DNA of 51,760 bases from Bryobacterales bacterium (GCA_003170915.1 PMYB01000128.1:2160-53919), one strand, 5' to 3'. Counted from the stretch's first letter, positions 25,292-35,630 are shown. Numbers and translations are program-made. The notes: a model not told the origin generated them from the sequence alone.

Positions 25292-27088
25292 TCACACCGC
25301 AAACCAGCGCTCCGCGGGGCGTCCGCCCTGGGCGCCCGCCGCCTCCGTCCGCATCCGTACCCGCCCCTGCTTCCGAAGGTTTTCAAGCATCCGCGTGATC
25401 TCCTGGGCGACCTTATTCCCCTGGAACACGTCGGCGTAGATTTCCTTGCGCGTCAGGCCCTTCCTTCCGGTGTGGCGCAGCGCGTCTAACGCCTTCTCGG
25501 CAACGGGGTCCGTCCTGCTCACCCCGCCGAAGATGAACCGGGCACTGTCGGCGCAATATCTCCACGTCTCCAGCGCGGCCCTCAAGTGTTCCTCGCGCAC
25601 CGGCTCGGAGCAATCCATCAAGGCGTATATGCAGGCCATCCGGCGCACTTGCGGCATGGCCCTGCCCGTTACGGGGTTCTCGCTCTCGCGGGTCAGCGTA
25701 GTTCTGTACGCCGACACCCAGAGGTTCGATGCGGCGGGTTTCTCGAAGAACATGCGGCCCCGCTGGGGGCCTTTTTTCAGGCCGCGCGCGAAGTCCACGG
25801 CCTCGCGCAGCCGGTCCACCAGCGCCGTCCGCTCCTTTACGGGGACCACCCCGCCGAAGGGCAGCGACCGGGCGCGCCGCGAGCATACCCACAGGAAGCG
25901 ATTGCCGAAACCGTTCAGTATCATGGTGCGACGCATGAGGTCTCGCAGGTCGTCCTCGGTGCTGTGGACAATCAGCGAAATGTGCGCGCCCGTCGCCGTC
26001 AGGTGCGAACTCAGGCTGTTGTTCGCCAGCGGCTTCCCGTCCCAGGCGTTGCGCAGCTTGGTGGCGAGGGTGTTGCCCTGGCGCTCGCACACCTCCAACA
26101 CCTGGGCAAACTCGGGCTGTATCAGCAACAGGCGCTTATCCTCCACGCCGGGGTCGGCGACGATTATCCCTCTGCCCTTCCTGCGCGTACTGGGGTCGCG
26201 CACCATATAGATGAAGCCTTCGCCGCTAGCCAGCCCAGCGTAGGTATTCGGATTGCTGCTCCAGTTCGGGTCCACGTCGCGGAACATCGCCCTAACTTGG
26301 TCCAGACCGCTGCCCTTGCCCGCGCCCGTGGGGCCGACGATGCCCACAAAGAGATTCAGGGCATGCCGGGTAGCGCCGTGCATCCAGTGCGGACCCGGGC
26401 CGATGACGTTACTGAAGGTGGCCAGCGTCTGCATCATCAGCGCCGCGGGATCGGCCTCGGTGTGCGGCTCGATGGCGCGCACGATGTTACCGGCCAGGCC
26501 GAAAAAGGCTTCGGGCTTCAGCGGCTCCGGCCACTGCGCCCCAGGCGGCGTTTCAGTTTCCTGCTGGGCCACACGCCCCTTGCCGCAGATCTCGTCCCAC
26601 TCTTCATCCGTCATCGGGCGCCCGGCGGACATGCGCTCCACCAGCGCCTGGACCGCCATGGCCCGCAGCTTCTCGCGCTTGAACCGGACCACCTTGTCAG
26701 TGATCGAATCCGATGCGGATGGCTTCAGCAGAGCCAGGTGGGCACAGTACTCCTTGAGTTCGGCCACCGACCGCTCGCCCAGGCTTATGCCGTTGGCATA
26801 CTCCAGCACGTCGGCGCGAAGGAGCCGTCCGATAGGCTCGTGGTGCTTCTGATAGTGCTCCAGCGCGCGCTCGGCCACGATCCAGCGCGGGCGACCGTAC
26901 TTCATACCACGGAGGGGCTTGAAGTCATCGGGCGAGAGAAGATGGGCGCAGTCTTCTAGCGTTTTGCGTTCGTAAACGAGCAGGTGCGTCAGCGCATCCT
27001 GGAAATTTTCATCGTCGAAGAAGCGATTCGATTCGAGCCCGGCCGCGGCGACGCCGCCGGATAACGGTACCACGTTCAATCCTTCCAT
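25292..27088 (-). CDS. DUF3987-type replication ATPase/helicase
   Basis: This is a 598-aa protein. Residues about 20-160 resemble the N-terminal domain of DnaB-type helicases (FQDALTHLLVYERKTLEDCA). A RecA-like core follows, with Walker A GPTGAGKG at 252-259 and a Walker B-like strand LLLIQPEFAQV at 320-330. An arginine-rich stretch (RRTMILNGFGNRFLWV) and a C-terminal winged-helix (RKEIYADVFQGNKVAQEI) complete it. Such proteins drive replication of plasmids, phages and satellites. SD AAAGGA lies before the ATG. An origin-like region is downstream of the gene. Confidence 0.8.
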   Translation of the reverse strand: MEGLNVVPLSGGVAAAGLESNRFFDDENFQDALTHLLVYERKTLEDCAHLLSPDDFKPLRGMKYGRPRWIVAERALEHYQKHHEPIGRLLRADVLEYANGISLGERSVAELKEYCAHLALLKPSASDSITDKVVRFKREKLRAMAVQALVERMSAGRPMTDEEWDEICGKGRVAQQETETPPGAQWPEPLKPEAFFGLAGNIVRAIEPHTEADPAALMMQTLATFSNVIGPGPHWMHGATRHALNLFVGIVGPTGAGKGSGLDQVRAMFRDVDPNWSSNPNTYAGLASGEGFIYMVRDPSTRRKGRGIIVADPGVEDKRLLLIQPEFAQVLEVCERQGNTLATKLRNAWDGKPLANNSLSSHLTATGAHISLIVHSTEDDLRDLMRRTMILNGFGNRFLWVCSRRARSLPFGGVVPVKERTALVDRLREAVDFARGLKKGPQRGRMFFEKPAASNLWVSAYRTTLTRESENPVTGRAMPQVRRMACIYALMDCSEPVREEHLRAALETWRYCADSARFIFGGVSRTDPVAEKALDALRHTGRKGLTRKEIYADVFQGNKVAQEITRMLENLRKQGRVRMRTEAAGAQGGRPAERWFAV

Positions 27089-27454
27089 TTCTTTTTGTCC
27101 TTTCTAGTTGCCCGTGTGCCCTTTGCGTTCGGTGAATTGGGCTGGCAGGGGCGGGGAAAGGACGAACCCGCCGTTGCGCCGATGCATTCGGCCGCCAGCC
27201 CAAACTTATAAGAGCTTGTAACAGAAAAACTGCCAGGTGCGCCAAGTGTTCGGCCCGCCGCGCCAACACCGTTGCCCGCGCATCGCGCTTATGCACGGCG
27301 ACCCTCCCGACTGGCGGGCTTGCCGCTTTCCACCCTACCGGTCGCTATACCCAATTGCCGGCCCTGGGGCGGGGGTACGCTGGGGGCCGGGCTTTCCGAT
27401 TGGGCACGGCGGGCTGCTTTGGTGGGGAACTGGATGACTTTCGTAAGCGTTAAA
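27089..27454. other. Non-coding right end of the element with leader of the ATPase gene
   Basis: No gene is supported here. A possible minus-strand promoter (TATAAG at about 27205-27210) precedes the ATPase gene. In the circular form the recombinase frame would read into this stretch up to a TAA at 27289-27291. Confidence 0.5.
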
Positions 27455-27476
27455 CGCTCAAAGCTATGGTGGCGCC
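27455..27476. other. attR of the serine-recombinase element
   Basis: Right junction with arm CGCTCAAAGCTA followed by TGGTGGCGCC. The joined empty site would read ATGCCGGCGCCAT, a near-palindrome (10 of 13) centred on the proposed crossover, as expected for an attB. Confidence 0.78.
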
Positions 27477-28736
27477 ATGTGGTTCTACGAATTGTCTTGC
27501 CCGGGCAACCAGTACGCCTCGGCCACCATCGTCTTTACGGGCGCTCCACGTTTCGGCGATACCACGACAGTCACCCTGGCCGGCACTCCGCTCGAACATG
27601 TCAACCTGATCGGCGATACGGCCCAGAGCATGGCGAAGGCCTTCGAGTTTCTGATCACGGCCGGCTCGTCGGCGGTTTGGGCGCACGCAGATGGAACGAC
27701 GCTCACAATCACCGCGCGCACCATGGGCTCGGGCGGCAACGGCCTGGCCATCGCCACCAACACCGGCAACACAAACTTTACGGCGCAGCCCAGCCCGGCG
27801 GCGCTGGCTGGGGGCGCCGACGGGACCTGGCACACCGATCTGCTTGCCACTCCCCGGCTGAATCGCGCCGCGCGCGACTGGAGCCTCAGCTTCTTCCAAG
27901 CGTTGAAATCCTACGGAATCGGCGTGACAACGTCGTTCAGCATGGAGCTGCGGCACGGAGACGACAGCCTCACCGCGGGCATCGCCCAGAGATATCCGGA
28001 TGGCACCCCCGCCTGGCTCAACACTCCGGCGTTGCAGACCAACTTCTCGCCGGCCAGCACGGCGTTCTGGCGGCAGGTCTACCTGGACATGGCGGGGGTG
28101 ATGGCGAACGCGGGAGTGACTCCGTATCTGCAATTCGGCGAGGTCCAGTGGTGGTACTTCGCCGCGCCGTCCGGCATGCCTTTTTACGACGATTACACCA
28201 AGAGCGCGTTCCAAACCGCGCACGGACGGCCGCTGGGGACCATCACGAGCCAGAATGCGAACCCCGCCACATTCCCCGACGAGTGTTCGTTCCTGCCCAC
28301 CCTCATCGGCCAATTCACTCAGGCGATTATGGATTTCGTGCGCCAATCCCATTCGGACGCGCGCTTCGAGGTGCTCTATCCGCCGGACACCAACGATACA
28401 CCGCTGAACAAGCTGATTAACCTTCCGGCCACGTATTGGACACCCGCCAAGCTGGCCTGTTTCAAAACCGAGAATTTCACTTATACAGGCGACCGGGATC
28501 TGGACAAGGCGCGGCAATCCATCGAGCTGCCGATCCAGCTTGGTTTTCCACCCTCGCAGAGCAGCCACCTGGTGGGCATTAGCGACTACACCACGCCGTG
28601 GGCGAAAGAACAGCGGCTGGCCCTGGGGGAAGGGCTTGAATCGGTGGTGCTGTTTGCCCTGGATCAGTTCTGCCTGATCGGGTACGGCCTGCCGCTGGAC
28701 GATGGCTCGCGGCGGGCGTTATTCATGGGGGGGTAG
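27472..28736 (+). pseudogene. Receptor-type tail protein, 3' part beyond the element
   Basis: The frame is open from attR and in phase with the 5' part at 14143-15582. A chance ATG at 27477 could start a 419-aa product but has no good SD. Residues about 10-105 (ATIVFTGAPRFGDT, LTITARTMGSGGNG) repeat a domain also seen in the 5' part (around FEFQGAPVAGD and ITLTYNGAPGANG). The rest resembles a glycosidase-like barrel with conserved-looking QFGEVQWWYF and DYTTPWAKEQ. Without the N-terminus it probably cannot join the particle. Confidence 0.8.
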
Positions 28737-28745
28737 AAGGATTAC

Positions 28746-29960
28746 TTAGCCGGCCACGACATCTTTCTCCAGCGCGATGTAGCCGCAGGCCACCACCACC
28801 AGGAACATGGTGAGCACTTCGCTGTCGCCCAGGTTGTACTCGAAGAAGCCCTCCGCCATGGTCGCTAACACGACGGCAATGCCACCGTGCAGCAGGAACC
28901 TTCGATCGCCGCGGCCGGGCGGCAGTGCGCGAAGCCCCTTCCAGAAGTCGAACAGAATCCGAACCAGCATCCACATCATGATCAGCATGGTGGGGATGCC
29001 GCGCTCGGCGGCGTACTGCAAATAGATGTTGTGCAGGTGCCCGTACCACCCCGCCGGCAGCGGGCGCGGGACATCGGGTGGCACCCATTCCTGGAAGTGG
29101 TACTTGGGCCCTTCCGGTCCGAGGCCCAGCCACGGGTGTGCTTCGATCATACGGATACCGGTGCGCCAGGTAATCATGCGGAACTGATTGGAATCGACTT
29201 GCTGCGGCCGGAAAATGGACGTGAATCGCTCGCGAATGGCCGCGGGGGAAACCACAAACGCGACCAGGATCGCGGCCGGAACAAGCAGCGTCATCCAGCG
29301 CCGCCAGAACCAGACGAGGTAAAGACCCGCCACCGCCGTGCCGACCCAGATGGCGCGCGTCTCCCCGAGCAGCACGGCCATGGCGATGAGCCCCGCGCAC
29401 ATCAACCAGACCCACGACCGCTTGCGCGTGCCGGCGAAAAACAGGAAAGCGCCCAGCATGATGAGTGCGAACATCTCCTCGGCGGAGTAAGTGTTCCAGT
29501 GGCTGGTGAAGCCGGTGATGCGCTCGCCCACGTAGAAATCGTAGAAGCCGCGGCCCGCCTGGTGGGCCTCCTGCACCTTGCCGGCGAACTGGACGAACCC
29601 GCGGATGGCGGTCAGGCTGGCGACGCCCGCCCAGCTCAGGAACAGCCAGCGGACCACCTTCAGGCTGCGCAGAGTGGAAAAGACCACCAGCAGTTCCAGG
29701 AACACGTAGAACTTGCGGATTTGGGGCAGCCCAGCCGCCGGATCGGCCGAGAACGCCAGGGCGATCACGGTCCCGAGCATGAACAGCCCGAGCGGCAGCC
29801 GGATGCGCGGCAACCGCAATTCCTCGCCGGAAGCCAACAGAGCGGCCAGCGCGAGGGCCAGCAGAATCTGAGAAATCGCGATCGAGAGCAGGATGGAGAC
29901 GGCCGACCCAAACGTCAGCCAGCGTGCGGCGCGCGACAGAAATGGTTCCGGGGGACTCAT
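28746..29960 (-). CDS. O-antigen ligase / polymerase family membrane protein
   Basis: This 404-aa protein has about ten to eleven TM helices (FLELLVVFSTL, AVAGLYLVWFW, TMFLVVVACGYIAL). The Wzy_C-type periplasmic loop is visible: WRTGIRMIEAHPWLGLGPEG followed by HLHNIYLQYAAERGI. It ligates or polymerises O-antigen or other polysaccharides at the periplasmic face. It is convergent with the end of the phage cluster, and only 9 bp separate the stop codons. That makes it the right-hand chromosomal neighbour of the cluster. Confidence 0.85.
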   Translation of the reverse strand: MSPPEPFLSRAARWLTFGSAVSILLSIAISQILLALALAALLASGEELRLPRIRLPLGLFMLGTVIALAFSADPAAGLPQIRKFYVFLELLVVFSTLRSLKVVRWLFLSWAGVASLTAIRGFVQFAGKVQEAHQAGRGFYDFYVGERITGFTSHWNTYSAEEMFALIMLGAFLFFAGTRKRSWVWLMCAGLIAMAVLLGETRAIWVGTAVAGLYLVWFWRRWMTLLVPAAILVAFVVSPAAIRERFTSIFRPQQVDSNQFRMITWRTGIRMIEAHPWLGLGPEGPKYHFQEWVPPDVPRPLPAGWYGHLHNIYLQYAAERGIPTMLIMMWMLVRILFDFWKGLRALPPGRGDRRFLLHGGIAVVLATMAEGFFEYNLGDSEVLTMFLVVVACGYIALEKDVVAG

Positions 29961-30049
29961 GGAAACAGAACTTCAGTATGACAGAGTGAAAAACGACCGA
30001 AAGCGACAGCGGGCCGGGCGAAGCCATGCCTGTGTTACACTCGGAGCAG

Positions 30050-30259
30050 ATGAGTAATACAATTTCTGTTCGGCTGCCAGAGGATCTCGCGGAGTGGTTG
30101 AACGACGCCTCGCGCAGGACGGGTGTGTCCAAGGGCCGAATCGTCCGGGAGGAACTGGAGAAGGCTCGGATCTCGCCAAAGCGTCCGTTCCTTCGCCTGG
30201 CTGGCACGGTGGCGGGACCGGCGGACCTCTCGTCTCGCAAAGGCTTTTCCCGCAAATGA
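30050..30259 (+). CDS. vapB: Ribbon-helix-helix antitoxin of a VapBC pair
   Basis: This 69-aa protein with SD GGAG starts MSNTISVRLPEDLAEWLND, a CopG/Arc-type ribbon-helix-helix. The tail (RISPKRPFLRLAGTVAGP) would embrace the toxin. It overlaps the PIN gene by ATGA, the usual order of antitoxin then toxin. The pair normally represses its own promoter. Confidence 0.87.
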   Translation: MSNTISVRLPEDLAEWLNDASRRTGVSKGRIVREELEKARISPKRPFLRLAGTVAGPADLSSRKGFSRK

Positions 30260-30663
30260 AGGCCATCGCGGACACCGGTTTTCTGGTCGCGTTCGGGAAC
30301 CGGAACGATTACCACCATGAATGGGCGGTCGGTATCGCGGAAAGGGTAACTGAGCCGCTATTGACCTGTGAAGCCTGCCTGGCCGAAACCGCGTTCCACC
30401 TTGGCAGCAGCGCCCTGGTGCTGGCGTTTTTGCGCGACGGCCTGGCGCGTTCCGCATTGGTTTTGACCGAGCATGTCTCGCGCTTGGCGGAACTGGCGGC
30501 ACGCTACGCCGATCGCAAGCCGGATCTGGCGGATCTTTGTTTGATCCGCCTGAGCGAGTTGCACCCGAAATACCCGGTGATTACCACGGATTTGGCCGAC
30601 TTCCGCATTTACCGCCGCGGCCGGCGCGAGGTGATCCCGTTGATCCATCCCCCGGAACGGTAA
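30256..30663 (+). CDS. vapC: PIN-domain RNase toxin of a VapBC pair
   Basis: This 135-aa PIN domain shows acidic residues D6 (ADTGFL), E44 (AETAF), D90/D93 (KPDLAD) and D112/D115 (TTDLADF). Such proteins cut RNA (often tRNA or rRNA) when the antitoxin is lost. The start is the ATG overlapping the antitoxin stop. A longer upstream frame overlaps the antitoxin gene and is rejected. Confidence 0.88.
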   Translation: MKAIADTGFLVAFGNRNDYHHEWAVGIAERVTEPLLTCEACLAETAFHLGSSALVLAFLRDGLARSALVLTEHVSRLAELAARYADRKPDLADLCLIRLSELHPKYPVITTDLADFRIYRRGRREVIPLIHPPER

Positions 30664-30670
30664 CCGGCCA

Positions 30671-31893
<1,223 letters not shown>

Positions 31894-31897
<4 letters not shown>

Positions 31898-33132
31898 TTT
31901 TCCATCCTGAGAGCCTCGATGGGATCGAGTTTGGCGGCCCGCTGCGCCGGGTAGATGCCGAAGAAAAGCCCCACCGCCGCGGAGAGCGTCACGCCCACCA
32001 CCACCGCCGTAATGGGCACGGCCATGGGCACCGGGGTCAGGCTCCGCACCAGCACCGCGACAATCCATGCCAGCATGACTCCTAGAACCCCGCCGATGGC
32101 CGCCAGCATGGACGATTCCACCAGGAACTGGTACAGGATGTCCCGGCGGCGCGCGCCCACGGACTTGCGAATGCCGATTTCATGGGTGCGCTCCGTGACC
32201 ACCGCCAGCATGATGTTCATGACCACCACCCCGCCCACCACCATGAACACCGAAACCACCGCCACCGCGGTGGCCGCAATCGCCCCCGTCAACTGGTTCC
32301 AGAAGTCCAGCAAGGCATCGGAACTCAGCGTGGCGAACGTGTCGTCGTCCTTCGGCTTCAGATGGCGGTAGACGCGCAGCGCCACGCGGGCTTCTTCTTG
32401 CGCTTGCATGAGGTGGTCGTGGTCCATCGCCAGGGCGGCGTAGGTCATGCCGTTGCGCGATCCCCAGATTTTGAAATACGTCTCGACGGGAATGATGACG
32501 AACTTGTCCTGCGATTGTCCGAAGACCGAGCCTTTGGCCTTGGCCACCCCCACCACCTGGAAAGGAAGCCCTTCCACGGAGATGCTCTGGCCGATGGGAC
32601 TGGCGTTGGGGAAAAGTTGGTCCTTGATGTCGTGACCGATGAATGCCGCGTTCATGCGCCGGCCGTTTTCGGTTTCCGACAGGAAGCGCCCCTCTTCCGC
32701 CTCGAAGTTGCTGATGACCCCCATATTAGGGGACGTACCCTGGAGGCTCACATTCTCCACCAGCTCTTTGCCGAGATGCACGGAGACGCCGCGGCCGGCG
32801 ATCATGCCGATTTCGCGGGTCATGATGAGCCGCGAGCGCAGGAACGCAAACTCCTCCTTGGTTAACTGCGGGTTGCGCCGCAGCATTTCCAGGTACTTCT
32901 TGGGATCGAACTGCATCATGGCGATGCGCTGCACGCGGTAGCCGTCGGCGCCCATGCTGGAGACATTCTGGGCGATGTACACGTCCATGCCGCTAATCAC
33001 AGACATGACCGCAATCAGGGTGGTGGTAGCCAGGATGATGCCCAGCAGCGTGAGAAAGCTGCGCAGCTTGCTCCCGCGCAGGGATTGGACGGCGCCGATC
33101 ACCGCTTCCCAAAACGACGCATGCGTAGTCAT
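31894..33132 (-). CDS. MacB/FtsX-type ABC transporter permease, second subunit
   Basis: This 412-aa protein has the same layout: TM1 (FLTLLGIILATTTLIAVMSV), a periplasmic domain (about 55-290) and C-terminal helices with ERTHEIGIRKSVGARRRDI. It is a paralogue of the downstream permease, and they likely form a heterodimer. It starts directly after the hydrolase stop (TAAATG), so three genes form one operon from 34107 to 30671. Confidence 0.9.
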
Positions 33133-34107
33133 TTATAGCCTGGACGAATCACTCGGAGATTTCGTAGCGCTCTGTCCGATTATCCACTCCATTATCGCGT
33201 CATCGGCCCAAAAACGGTGCGGCCGGCGGCCGATGAAACCCAGGTGGCCGCCATGTTCGGTGGCCAGCACCTCGATCCGGGGATTCGCCCGGACGGCGCC
33301 GGCGGCGAAGATCTCGAAAGGAACAAACGTATCGTCCTTGGCCTGGATCAGCAGCACAGGTACCCGGATGCCATCCAGGTAGCGGATGGCGGATTGCGTC
33401 CCGTAGTAGTTGGCGGCGTCGCCCAAGCCGAACGACGGCGCGGTGATCCGGTCATCGATATCCATTACGGAGCGCAAGCCTCGAAAGTTCCGCTTTTGGT
33501 AGCGCCCCGTGGCGCACAGGCGGGCCCGCATGCGGCGCACGAAGCGGCGCTCGTAGAGGCGGTTGGCGGGCTCGGCGATGCGCCGCGCGCAGGCGGCCAG
33601 GTCGAGCGGCGTGGAAACCGCGCAGACGCCGCGGACCAGCGGCCGCGCCGATTCCCCCATCTCGCCGGCCAGCTTGAGCACCACGTTGCCGCCCAGCGAG
33701 AACCCCACCAGAAAGGCGGGCGCGCAGCCTTCGCTTCGAAGCTGCCGCAGCACGGCCAAAAGGTCGCTGGTGAGCCCGGCGTGGTAGAGCGTGCCGCAAA
33801 GCCGCTCGGTGCCGCCGCAGGTGCGCATGTGAAAGCGGTGGGCGGCAAAGCCCGCGCCAAGAGCCGCCGCGCTGAGGCTCCGCATGTACCCGGCTTCTCC
33901 GGAACCTTCCAACCCGTGCACCATCACGATTTCGCCCGCCGCCGTACCGCCCGGCCGTTGCGATTCCACCAGCACCTGAACATCCGGCTCGGTTTGAAAC
34001 AGCCGGCGCTCGATCGGGAACCGGGCTTCGCCGCCATCGCGTTTCCAGAGATGGCCCGCCACGGCTTGCCAGTGCGGATTCCGGAACAGTGGATCGAAGT
34101 AGACCAT
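33133..34107 (-). CDS. YheT-family alpha/beta hydrolase
   Basis: This 324-aa protein has the YheT pattern: an early PLFRNPHWQAVAG, the oxyanion loop VHGLEGS, nucleophile S137 in GFSLGGN, an Asp in QAKDDTFVP (about 258-259) and His in EHGGHLGF (285 or 288). It probably hydrolyses an ester in the cytoplasm or at the membrane. First gene of the operon with the two permeases, so it may act on lipid or an exported substrate. Confidence 0.88.
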   Translation of the reverse strand: MVYFDPLFRNPHWQAVAGHLWKRDGGEARFPIERRLFQTEPDVQVLVESQRPGGTAAGEIVMVHGLEGSGEAGYMRSLSAAALGAGFAAHRFHMRTCGGTERLCGTLYHAGLTSDLLAVLRQLRSEGCAPAFLVGFSLGGNVVLKLAGEMGESARPLVRGVCAVSTPLDLAACARRIAEPANRLYERRFVRRMRARLCATGRYQKRNFRGLRSVMDIDDRITAPSFGLGDAANYYGTQSAIRYLDGIRVPVLLIQAKDDTFVPFEIFAAGAVRANPRIEVLATEHGGHLGFIGRRPHRFWADDAIMEWIIGQSATKSPSDSSRL

Positions 34108-34145
34108 GGGGCTGCGGAAACTTGTAGTATAGAAAATGTCTGGGT

Positions 34146-34673
34146 ATGCGTACCGCGATTCTCACTTTCCTTTGCGCCACGTCGGCGCTTACCGCCATTG
34201 CGGCGGAACCCCCGCGGCCCTCGCCGCCGCTGACGATCGAGCGACTGGGCGCCCCGGCCCTCCAACTCAGCCAGTATCGAGGGAAGGTGGTGGCGCTGGC
34301 GCTCATCTTCACCACCTGCTCGCATTGCCAGGACCTCACGAGAACGCTGGGACCCCTATCGCGCGAATATGCGCTGCGCGGCGTGCAGGTGATCGAATGC
34401 GCGTTCAACGACGACGCGAAACAGACCATGGCGCAGTTTCTCGATCAGTTGCAGCCGCCGTTCCCGGTGGGCTGGACCAATCGCACCGCCGCGATGACGT
34501 ACTTACAGCGCACGATCATGGACACGAGGCCGCTTTACGTGCCGCACATGCTGTTCCTGGACCGCCGCGGCATCATACGGGCGGACTACCCGGGCGAGAG
34601 CGATTTCTTCAAGGACCCCGCCACCAACATTCGCGCGGAGCTCGAGAAACTGCTGAAGCCGGCGGCCAAATAG
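34146..34673 (+). CDS. Secreted thioredoxin-fold protein, SCO1/TlpA-like
   Basis: This 175-aa protein has a signal peptide ending near AIA-AEPP. The core has RGKVVALALIFTTCSHCQDL, with a CSHC pair in the redox or copper-binding position. PLYVPHMLFLDRRG follows in the cis-Pro region. The fold fits peroxiredoxin-like SCO1/SenC or TlpA proteins that reduce disulfides or deliver copper in the periplasm. It is divergent from the hydrolase operon. A CusF-like lipoprotein nearby gives slight support for copper. Confidence 0.78.
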   Translation: MRTAILTFLCATSALTAIAAEPPRPSPPLTIERLGAPALQLSQYRGKVVALALIFTTCSHCQDLTRTLGPLSREYALRGVQVIECAFNDDAKQTMAQFLDQLQPPFPVGWTNRTAAMTYLQRTIMDTRPLYVPHMLFLDRRGIIRADYPGESDFFKDPATNIRAELEKLLKPAAK

Positions 34674-34760
34674 GTGGCGCACGCACTCGTGCCGACACGC
34701 TGTGCGGCCGCCAAGCGTCGAGAAGAGTCTCGACGCGGCAGGCAGGAGTGCCTGCGCCAC
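34674..34760. repeat. Palindromic intergenic element between convergent genes
   Basis: The outer arms GTGGCGCACGCACTCGTGCC (34674-34693) and GGCAGGAGTGCCTGCGCCAC (34741-34760) are inverted copies with two mismatches. A perfect inner stem GCGTCGAGA with TCTCGACGC lies at 34715-34736. This cloverleaf-like structure resembles REP-type elements and could end transcripts from both sides. Confidence 0.72.
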
Positions 34761-34768
34761 GGTATCGC

Positions 34769-35269
34769 TCAGGCCACTTCCACGAACTTGGCTTTCGGCG
34801 CGCCGCAAATCGGGCATGCATCGGGTGGGTTGCCGAACTCGATGTTCCCGCAGAACGGACACAGATAGAATTTCGCTTCCGTCAGGTCCGCGCCTTGCGC
34901 GACCGCTTCCAGCGCCCGTTTATACAACTCCGCGTGCACGGCCTCGGCCTTCACTGCGTAGCCGAACATGAGCTTGGCGCGGTGGCCCTCCGCCTGCGCC
35001 TGCTCGAGCATCGGAGGATACATCGTAGTGTATTCGTAAACCTCTCCCTCGATGGCCGCCTGCAGATTCTCGCGGGTCGAGGCGATTCCGGCGAGCGCTG
35101 TCAAGTGCCCCTCGGCATGAATGCGCTCCGCCTCGGCGGTAGTTCGAAACAAGCGGGCGATGTTGGCGAACCCGTCCCGCTCCGCCCGTTTCGCAAACGC
35201 TCGGTACTTCTGATTCGCCTGGCTTTCTCCAGCGAACGACTCTTTCAAATTGTCAGTGGTATTTGGCAT
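34769..35269 (-). CDS. Rubrerythrin
   Basis: This 166-aa protein has a ferritin-like diiron four-helix part (LKESFAGESQANQKYRAF, AEAERIHAEGHL, AAIEGEVYEY, AVKAEAVHAELY) carrying the Glu/His ligands. A rubredoxin-like end follows with CPFCGN and CPICG holding one iron. It reduces peroxide in the cytoplasm. The CusF-like gene follows upstream with 12 bp between, possibly the same transcript. Confidence 0.95.
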   Translation of the reverse strand: MPNTTDNLKESFAGESQANQKYRAFAKRAERDGFANIARLFRTTAEAERIHAEGHLTALAGIASTRENLQAAIEGEVYEYTTMYPPMLEQAQAEGHRAKLMFGYAVKAEAVHAELYKRALEAVAQGADLTEAKFYLCPFCGNIEFGNPPDACPICGAPKAKFVEVA

Positions 35270-35281
35270 GATGTCTCCGGT

Positions 35282-35596
35282 TCATTTTGGACTTGGTGGT
35301 GCAGGCAAGATCTTGACCTCGGTGACGTAATACTTGTCGTCGCTCACCACCACGGTGGCTTGTATGCGGTCGCCGGCGTGCAGCTTCTGAAATTCGGCAT
35401 CCGGCTTCACGGGATACTCCATGGTCATGGCTTCCATCCAGTCGCCGATCTTGCCGTGGGCGATAGTGGCGCTTTTGGTGGCGGGGTCGAGCGCCTTGAC
35501 CTCTCCTTCCATGGCGTAGCGTTTGGTCTGGTCCTTGGCGCCGCAGCCCGCAAGCGCGAGCGCCAGCAGCAGTACGGCGGTCCGTCTGGTCATCAC
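35282..35596 (-). CDS. CusF-like copper-binding lipoprotein
   Basis: This 104-aa protein has a signal peptide with lipobox LALAGC. The mature part fits the CusF/copper-binding domain: EGEVKALDPATKSATIAHG, then MEAMTMEYPVK with the Met ligands and GDRIQATVVV. It likely buffers or hands on Cu(I)/Ag(I) in the periplasm. It is upstream of rubrerythrin on the same strand and may be a stress pair with it. Confidence 0.86.
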   Translation of the reverse strand: MMTRRTAVLLLALALAGCGAKDQTKRYAMEGEVKALDPATKSATIAHGKIGDWMEAMTMEYPVKPDAEFQKLHAGDRIQATVVVSDDKYYVTEVKILPAPPSPK

Positions 35597-35630
35597 TTCA
35601 CATCATCGCAACTTATGCCACTGTATAGAA

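Larger units (their letters stand above)
15583..27470. mobile_element. 11,888-bp integrative element in the tail receptor gene
   Basis: The ends are defined by the broken gene: bases 15577-15588 align with 27465-27476 (8 of 12 equal, in the same reading frame). Excision between the pairs restores a 2706-nt open frame (902 codons). The likely crossover dinucleotide is GG at 15583-15584 and 27471-27472. Around it the reconstructed circle junction has 12-bp inverted arms (CGCTCAAAGCTA at 27455-27466, TAGCTTCAAGCG at 15589-15600, 10 of 12 complementary). The element carries a large serine recombinase at the left end plus regulators, replication- and packaging-like genes. Exact ends could shift by a few bases because of shared bases. 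Confidence 0.88.

Noticed and set aside
27009-27296. Minus-strand frame of 95 codons before the ATPase gene
   Set aside because: It overlaps the ATPase start and consists of Arg-rich low-complexity sequence without SD.
14143-28736. Diversity-generating retroelement acting on the receptor gene
   Set aside because: No reverse transcriptase or template repeat was found near either part of the gene.
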